Positions 5,337 through 6,406 of a stretch of 6,406 nt of DNA are shown piece by piece (within the stretch, counting starts at the first letter, position 1; each line of letters opens with the position of its first letter). The stretch is taken from contig JAQBPI010000100.1 in assembly GCA_028287605.1 (NCBI GenBank), forward strand, positions 1 through 6,406. Reading direction: 5' to 3'. The translations under genes were made by a program, and so were the position numbers. This DNA is from Chloroflexota bacterium (GTDB lineage Bacteria; Chloroflexota; Dormibacteria; Aeolococcales; Aeolococcaceae). A model generated the notes under the pieces. It had not been told where the DNA came from. It saw only the letters and a list, made by a program, of their open reading frames with translations, and did not search any database.

Positions 5337-6406
5337 GGGTCGCGGTGGTCGCACCCAGCCCCGTGCCCTTCACCCCCGGCGGCGCCGAGCGGGTGTGGAA
5401 CGGCCTGGTCCGGGCGATCGACGAGAGCCCCGGCCATGCCGCGGAGCTGATCAAGCTGCCGGTGCGCGAGCACACCCTCGACGGCCTCGTGGCGGGATAC
5501 GACGCCTTCGCCCGCCTCGACCTCGGCCACTTCGACATGGTGGTGACCGGCAAGTACCCGGCCTGGATGGTCGCCCACCCCAACCACGTCGTCTACCTGC
5601 TCCACCGGCTGCGCGGCCTCTACGACACCTATCACCTCACCGGCATGCCCGAGCGCGTCGACCTGCTCGACCCGGAGCTCGGGGGCCTGCAGCAGCTGAT
5701 GCGCCGCCGCCGCGGCCGGGCGGCGGCGCTGGAGCTGATCGCCCGGCTCGCCGAGACGGTGCAGCGCCGCGGCGCCGACCACCCCGCCCTCGCGCTGCCC
5801 GGGCCCTTCGCGCGGGAGGTGGTGCACTTCCTCGACGGCGCCGCCTTCGAGGGGGTGCGGCGCCACCTGGCGATCTCGCGCACCGTCGCCGCCCGCCGCG
5901 ACTACTTCCCCGCCGGCGCCGCGGTCGAGGTCGCCTACCCTCCCTCGGACCTCGGCGGGGCGCGCTGCGAGGGCTTCGACCACCTCTTCACCGCCAGCCG
6001 CATCGAGGCGCCGAAGCGCATCGACCTGCTGATCGAGGCGATGCGCCACGTGCCCCAGCGGGTCGAGCTGCTGATCGCCGGCGGCGGGCCCGACCTGGAG
6101 CGCTGCCGGGCCCTCGCCGCCCCCGACCCGCGGGTGCGCATGCTCGGCCCGGTCGACCCCGGCCGGCTGCGCGACCTGTACGCGAACGCCGTGGCGGTGC
6201 CCTTCGTGCCCCGCGACGAGGACCTCGGGCTGATCACCCTCGAGGCCATGGCCTGCGGCAAGCCGGTGGTCACCTGCGACGACTCCGGCGGGCCCACCGA
6301 GCTCGTCGTCGACGGCATCACCGGGCGGGTGGTGCCGGCCACGCCGGAGGCGCTGGGCGAGGCGCTGAGCGGGCTCTGCGCCGCCCCCGCGCTCGCCCGG
6401 CGGATG
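5333..6406 (+). CDS. GT4-family glycosyltransferase (3' partial)
   Basis: The frame is open from ATG 5333 to the window end and gives 358 residues with no stop. A few tens of C-terminal residues should be missing. It begins MRVAVVAPSPVPFTPGGAERV, with the GGAE loop at 16-19. The C-terminal domain carries ASRIEAPKRIDLLIEAM (221-237; K228 and R229 would contact the donor diphosphate), LIAGGGPDLERC (247-258), LGPVDPGRLRDLYANA (271-286) and the EX7E motif, E296 to E304 in EDLGLITLEAMACGKPVV, followed by DDSGGPTELV. This is textbook GT4. YLLHRLRGLYDTYH (88-101) resembles the HHQRLYYDLCD of the preceding enzyme, and about 80 residues (105-185) between it and the linker are longer than usual and Arg-rich. 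The start overlaps the previous stop (ATGA). It probably adds a further sugar to the same glycan; donor and acceptor are unknown. Confidence 0.92.
   Translation, partial: MRVAVVAPSPVPFTPGGAERVWNGLVRAIDESPGHAAELIKLPVREHTLDGLVAGYDAFARLDLGHFDMVVTGKYPAWMVAHPNHVVYLLHRLRGLYDTYHLTGMPERVDLLDPELGGLQQLMRRRRGRAAALELIARLAETVQRRGADHPALALPGPFAREVVHFLDGAAFEGVRRHLAISRTVAARRDYFPAGAAVEVAYPPSDLGGARCEGFDHLFTASRIEAPKRIDLLIEAMRHVPQRVELLIAGGGPDLERCRALAAPDPRVRMLGPVDPGRLRDLYANAVAVPFVPRDEDLGLITLEAMACGKPVVTCDDSGGPTELVVDGITGRVVPATPEALGEALSGLCAAPALARRM

Noticed and set aside
3897..5354. Minus-strand open frame of 485 codons opposite the first glycosyltransferase
   Set aside because: The glycosyltransferase on the plus strand has clear GT4 motifs. 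The antisense product is His/Gly/Arg/Val-rich with no domain.
5063..6049. Minus-strand open frame of 328 codons opposite the second glycosyltransferase
   Set aside because: The plus strand has both GT4 signature regions in an uninterrupted frame. The antisense frame has no motif.

Overview
The window is very GC-rich, with G or C at nearly every third codon position. It is densely packed with short intergenic gaps and looks bacterial. The gene content is a DprE2-type reductase of decaprenyl-phospho-arabinose synthesis, a secreted CAP protein with Trp/Gly-rich repeats, a Wzm-type polysaccharide exporter and two GT4 glycosyltransferases. Together with starts that lack Shine-Dalgarno sequences but carry TANNNT boxes just upstream, this suggests a deep actinobacterial lineage or a high-GC Chloroflexota/Dormibacterota-like organism. 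The phylum is an inference; there is no rRNA or other marker in the window.

Layout. (1) About 1-1296, plus strand: the 3' part of a dprE2-like gene, then after 5 nt a HAD-IB phosphatase. They form an operon that continues upstream, out of the window. (2) 1305-2606, minus strand: a secreted protein with four to five copies of a DGWGGIHPFG-type repeat followed by a CAP/SCP domain. It converges on the phosphatase with 8 nt between the stops, and a short inverted repeat spans the junction. (3) 2736-3584, minus strand: an ABC-2 (Wzm/TagG-like) export permease, with a hairpin just after its stop. (4) About 3585-3630: a compact divergent promoter region. (5) 3619-6406, plus strand: a tightly coupled operon of a small coiled-coil protein, a GT4 glycosyltransferase (2-nt gap) and a second GT4 glycosyltransferase (ATGA overlap), which is cut by the window end.

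Read together, this is probably part of a locus for building and exporting a cell-surface polysaccharide. DprE2, perhaps with the HAD phosphatase, would supply a polyprenyl-phospho-arabinose donor. The two GT4 enzymes would assemble the glycan on the cytoplasmic face. The Wzm-like permease, with an ATPase not seen here, would export it. The CAP protein would act outside the cell. The least familiar elements are the stand-alone coiled-coil protein that heads the glycosyltransferase operon and the repeat-CAP secreted protein.
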